Shown in pieces: positions 7,532 to 8,961 of a stretch of 8,961 nt of DNA. Under the pieces are notes generated by a model that was not told the origin of the DNA, ran no database searches, and was given only the letters and a program-made list of their open reading frames with translations. The position numbers and the translations under genes are program-made. The DNA is taken from NCBI RefSeq assembly GCF_903642095.1, contig NZ_CAHJWD020000102.1:1-8961 (forward strand), written 5' to 3'. Every line of letters starts with the position of its first letter. The first letter of the stretch is position 1. This DNA comes from Bathymodiolus brooksi thiotrophic gill symbiont (GTDB lineage: Bacteria > Pseudomonadota > Gammaproteobacteria > PS1 > Pseudothioglobaceae).

Positions 7532-8485
7532 TCAAAAGTTTTTAGTTAAATCCAGTCCCGCATACAAATGTGCCACCTCTTTACCATAGCCATTAAACAT
7601 CTCAGTTTTGCGTTTTTCTGGCGAGAAAAAACTGCCCCGACCAATAACCCGTTCACGCGCCTGAGACCAGCGTGGGTGATCCACATTTGGATTTACATTG
7701 GCATAAAATCCATATTCACTGTCCGCCTGATCTTGCCAAGTGTTAAGTGGTGCTGTCTCTTGAAAATGAATAGAAACAATTGATTTAATATTTTTAAAAC
7801 CATACTTCCACGGCACCACCAAACGCAACGGTGCACCATTTTGATTAGGCAAAGTTTTCCCATACAAACCAACAGCCAAAAAGCTCAAAGGATTCATCGC
7901 CTCAGCAATCGTTAATCCCTCAGTATAAGGCCAATCCAGCGTTGGGCGTTTTTGCCATGGCATCTGAGTTTTGTCCAACAGAGTTTTAAACACCACATAC
8001 TTTGCCTTTGAGGTAGGCTGAAAAGTTTTCAACACACTCGCTAACGACACACCCACCCAAGGAATAACCATCGACCAAGCCTCCACACAACGAAAACGAT
8101 AAATACGCTCCTGCAATTGATAAGGCGCAATAAAATCCTCCAAATCATATACCCCTCGCTTAACACACTCACCTGAAACCTCAATATGCCAAGGCGCAGG
8201 TTTCAAAGTATGTGCATTTTTTGCTGGATCCCGCTTCCCCGTGCCAAATTCATAAAAATTGTTGTAATTAGTAATCTCCTTATAAGTATGTGGTGCTAGC
8301 CCCTTACCATAATCAGTTGCTACTATTTTGTCAGACAATTCCCCGCCCTGCACACCTTCTGCCAAACTCGGCAAACTGCCAAACGCCGCCAAACCTACAC
8401 CTAAGCGTGCACTTTTTTTAATAAAAGCACGGCGATTAAGATAATCCGCCTCATTAGTCACACAATATTCAGGAATTTTTTTCAT
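7532..8485 (-). CDS. msrP: Periplasmic molybdopterin-dependent methionine sulfoxide reductase MsrP
   Basis: This 317-residue protein begins with a Tat export signal: NRRAFIKK (17-24, twin arginines 18-19), a hydrophobic stretch to about residue 38, and probable cleavage near SLA at 40-42. The family core follows, including PWHIEVSGEC (98-107), YRFRCVEAWSMVIPW (129-143) with Cys133 as the expected molybdenum ligand, and LRLVVPWKYGFKNIKSI (220-236). MsrP (formerly YedY) reduces both diastereomers of methionine sulfoxide in periplasmic proteins, using a molybdopterin cofactor and electrons from MsrQ. The length is close to the E. coli protein. The ATG at 8485-8483 has only a weak purine run upstream (AAAGAAAAG). 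It is first in the five-gene cluster, with a strong promoter directly before it. Family and partner assignments are secure. Confidence 0.96.
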   Translation of the reverse strand: MKKIPEYCVTNEADYLNRRAFIKKSARLGVGLAAFGSLPSLAEGVQGGELSDKIVATDYGKGLAPHTYKEITNYNNFYEFGTGKRDPAKNAHTLKPAPWHIEVSGECVKRGVYDLEDFIAPYQLQERIYRFRCVEAWSMVIPWVGVSLASVLKTFQPTSKAKYVVFKTLLDKTQMPWQKRPTLDWPYTEGLTIAEAMNPLSFLAVGLYGKTLPNQNGAPLRLVVPWKYGFKNIKSIVSIHFQETAPLNTWQDQADSEYGFYANVNPNVDHPRWSQARERVIGRGSFFSPEKRKTEMFNGYGKEVAHLYAGLDLTKNF

Positions 8486-8497
8486 CAGTGTCTTTTC

Positions 8498-8526
8498 TTT
8501 ATAATTTGCTTATTATACGCTGTCAA
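8498..8526 (-). promoter_or_regulatory. Sigma70-type promoter of the msrP operon
   Basis: On the minus strand a perfect -35 TTGACA (8526-8521) is followed after exactly 17 bases by TATAAA (8503-8498, 5 of 6). Transcription would start near 8491, only about six bases before the msrP ATG, giving an almost leaderless message. A perfect TATAAT lies inside the spacer (8517-8512); used as the -10 it would give a leader of about 20 bases, but its -35 (AAATTT, 8540-8535) is poor. The two arrangements overlap and could compete. A promoter in this stretch is well supported; which start is used is open. Confidence 0.68.
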
Positions 8527-8540
8527 ATTTACGCAAATTT
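8524..8540. repeat. Short direct repeat at the msrP -35 region
   Basis: CAAATTT occurs at 8524-8530 and again at 8534-8540, a 10-base period, or one helical turn. The first copy overlaps the -35 box of the msrP promoter. Such spacing suits a dimeric regulator binding one DNA face, for instance a response regulator acting on msrPQ. In AT-rich DNA it may also be chance, and I recognise no specific regulator box. Confidence 0.25.
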
Positions 8541-8643
8541 CCACCTTAATAAAATAAACAGGGAAATTCATTTTTTTATATCATTCATTAAAGGATTTTT
8601 ACATAAATGCATTATTGATTGCTTATATTTATACGATTTATAA

Positions 8644-8715
8644 GTAGGAAAGGGCTTGTAATCGCTCTTAGTGTTTAAAGTCTAGCTTTGGGAAGGGTTA
8701 CAAACCCTTCCCTAC
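8644..8715. repeat. REP/BIME-like pair of inverted palindromic repeats
   Basis: The 18 bases at 8644-8661 on the plus strand and those at 8715-8698 on the minus strand match at 16 of 18 positions (GTAGGAAAGGGCTTGTAA versus GTAGGGAAGGGTTTGTAA). Both begin with GTAG, the foot tetranucleotide typical of REP elements mobilised by RAYT (TnpA-REP) enzymes. The right copy continues into a perfect 10-base stem with a 3-base loop (8690-8699 with 8703-8712). The left copy has a decayed stem (8650-8655 with 8664-8669, one G-T mismatch). Two outward-facing REPs forming one unit is the BIME arrangement. No RAYT gene is in the window. Confidence 0.62.
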
Positions 8716-8880
8716 TTTGTGCTGTTGTCCTTGAAAATGTTATAGATGTTATCTAGTAATGCTCTCGTTTCCACATATAGCGGGGGAGTGAGGTTGCTTT
8801 GTATAAAAAACTCAAAAAAAACCTACACAAACATTTATTTTATGGAATAATTCAACACTTATGAATACACATATACTTAC

Positions 8881-8961
8881 ACCGCACCGCACCGCACCGC
8901 ACCGCACCGCACCGCACCGCACCGCACCGCACCGCACCGCACCGCACCGCACCGCACCGCA
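8881..8961. repeat. Pentanucleotide tandem repeat (ACCGC), about 16 copies, reaching the window end
   Basis: Sixteen perfect copies of ACCGC plus one base fill the last 81 positions with no interruption; the period extends one base left to 8880. The unit is 80% G+C while the flank is strongly AT-rich. All six frames through it are open: the plus strand reads as a repeated Thr-Ala-Pro-His-Arg. Such tracts vary in copy number by polymerase slippage. Because the window stops inside the tract, its true length is unknown and an assembly break here is likely. Confidence 0.95.

Larger units (their letters stand above)
8486..8961. other. Gene-free region upstream of msrP to the window end
   Basis: No convincing coding sequence is present in these 476 bases. 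They contain the msrP promoter, a weak AT-rich inverted repeat (AATTTCC at 8536-8542 with GGAAATT at 8562-8568), a REP-like pair (8644-8715) and the terminal pentanucleotide tract. In 8716-8879, between the REP pair and the tract, I see only AT-rich sequence with short A runs (8805-8821) and no clear promoter, RNA gene or terminator. One open frame begins with ATG at 8861 and runs through the tract off the edge, too little to call a gene. Confidence 0.6.

Noticed and set aside
8536..8577. AATTTCC/GGAAATT stem followed by seven Ts as a plus-strand terminator
   Set aside because: The stem is only 7 mostly A/T pairs with a 19-base loop, and no plus-strand gene ends upstream of it.
8690..8712. 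Perfect 10-base hairpin as an intrinsic terminator
   Set aside because: Neither strand has a T-run after the stem; it is better explained as the palindrome of a REP element.
8746..8850. Open frame of 34 codons on the plus strand
   Set aside because: No ribosome site, no recognisable motif and low-complexity residues; expected by chance.
8881..8961. CRISPR array or telomere-like end
   Set aside because: The unit is five bases with no spacers, and nothing else suggests a linear replicon end; a simple tandem repeat fits.

Overview
The window reads as chromosomal DNA of an AT-rich gammaproteobacterium. The gene content and protein sequences (a HemJ-type protoporphyrinogen oxidase, a very large DUF3683-type flavin/iron-sulfur oxidoreductase, MsrPQ, paired M16 peptidases) would suit a sulfur-oxidising SUP05/Thioglobus-like lineage or a related mussel/clam symbiont. 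That assignment is inference from memory of such proteins, not a search.

Layout. Positions 1-169 hold the 5' part of hemJ on the minus strand, which runs off the left edge. Positions 170-345 are a divergent intergenic region with an imperfect inverted repeat whose two arms each lead into a -10-like box, one facing hemJ and one facing the large plus-strand gene. Positions 346-4029 encode a 1227-residue fused FAD/4Fe-4S/CCG oxidoreductase that starts with TTG. It meets a minus-strand cluster tail to tail, the stop codons overlapping by 9 bases.

The minus-strand cluster (8485 down to 4021) is a tightly packed five-gene unit. In transcription order it is msrP, msrQ, a catalytic M16 zinc peptidase, a zinc-site-less M16 partner, and a small gamma-glutamylcyclotransferase-like protein. 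Junctions are a 6-base gap, a 13-base overlap, a direct stop-start abutment and a 4-base ATGA overlap, so one transcript with coupled translation is likely. A strong sigma70-type promoter sits just upstream of msrP. The first four products are predicted to act in the envelope: MsrP/MsrQ repair oxidised methionines in periplasmic proteins with electrons from the membrane, and the M16 pair probably forms a periplasmic peptidase. The shared operon suggests an oxidative-damage repair and degradation module, which is inference.

Positions 8486-8961 carry no convincing gene. They hold the msrP promoter, a REP/BIME-like pair of inverted GTAG-headed palindromes (8644-8715), and a GC-rich pentanucleotide tract (ACCGC, about 16 copies) that runs to the last base of the window and may mark an assembly end. 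No tRNA, rRNA, CRISPR array or insertion-sequence gene was seen. I did not find an obviously new system. The best leads are the msrPQ-M16 operon, the shared divergent promoter repeat, the REP pair and the pentanucleotide tract.
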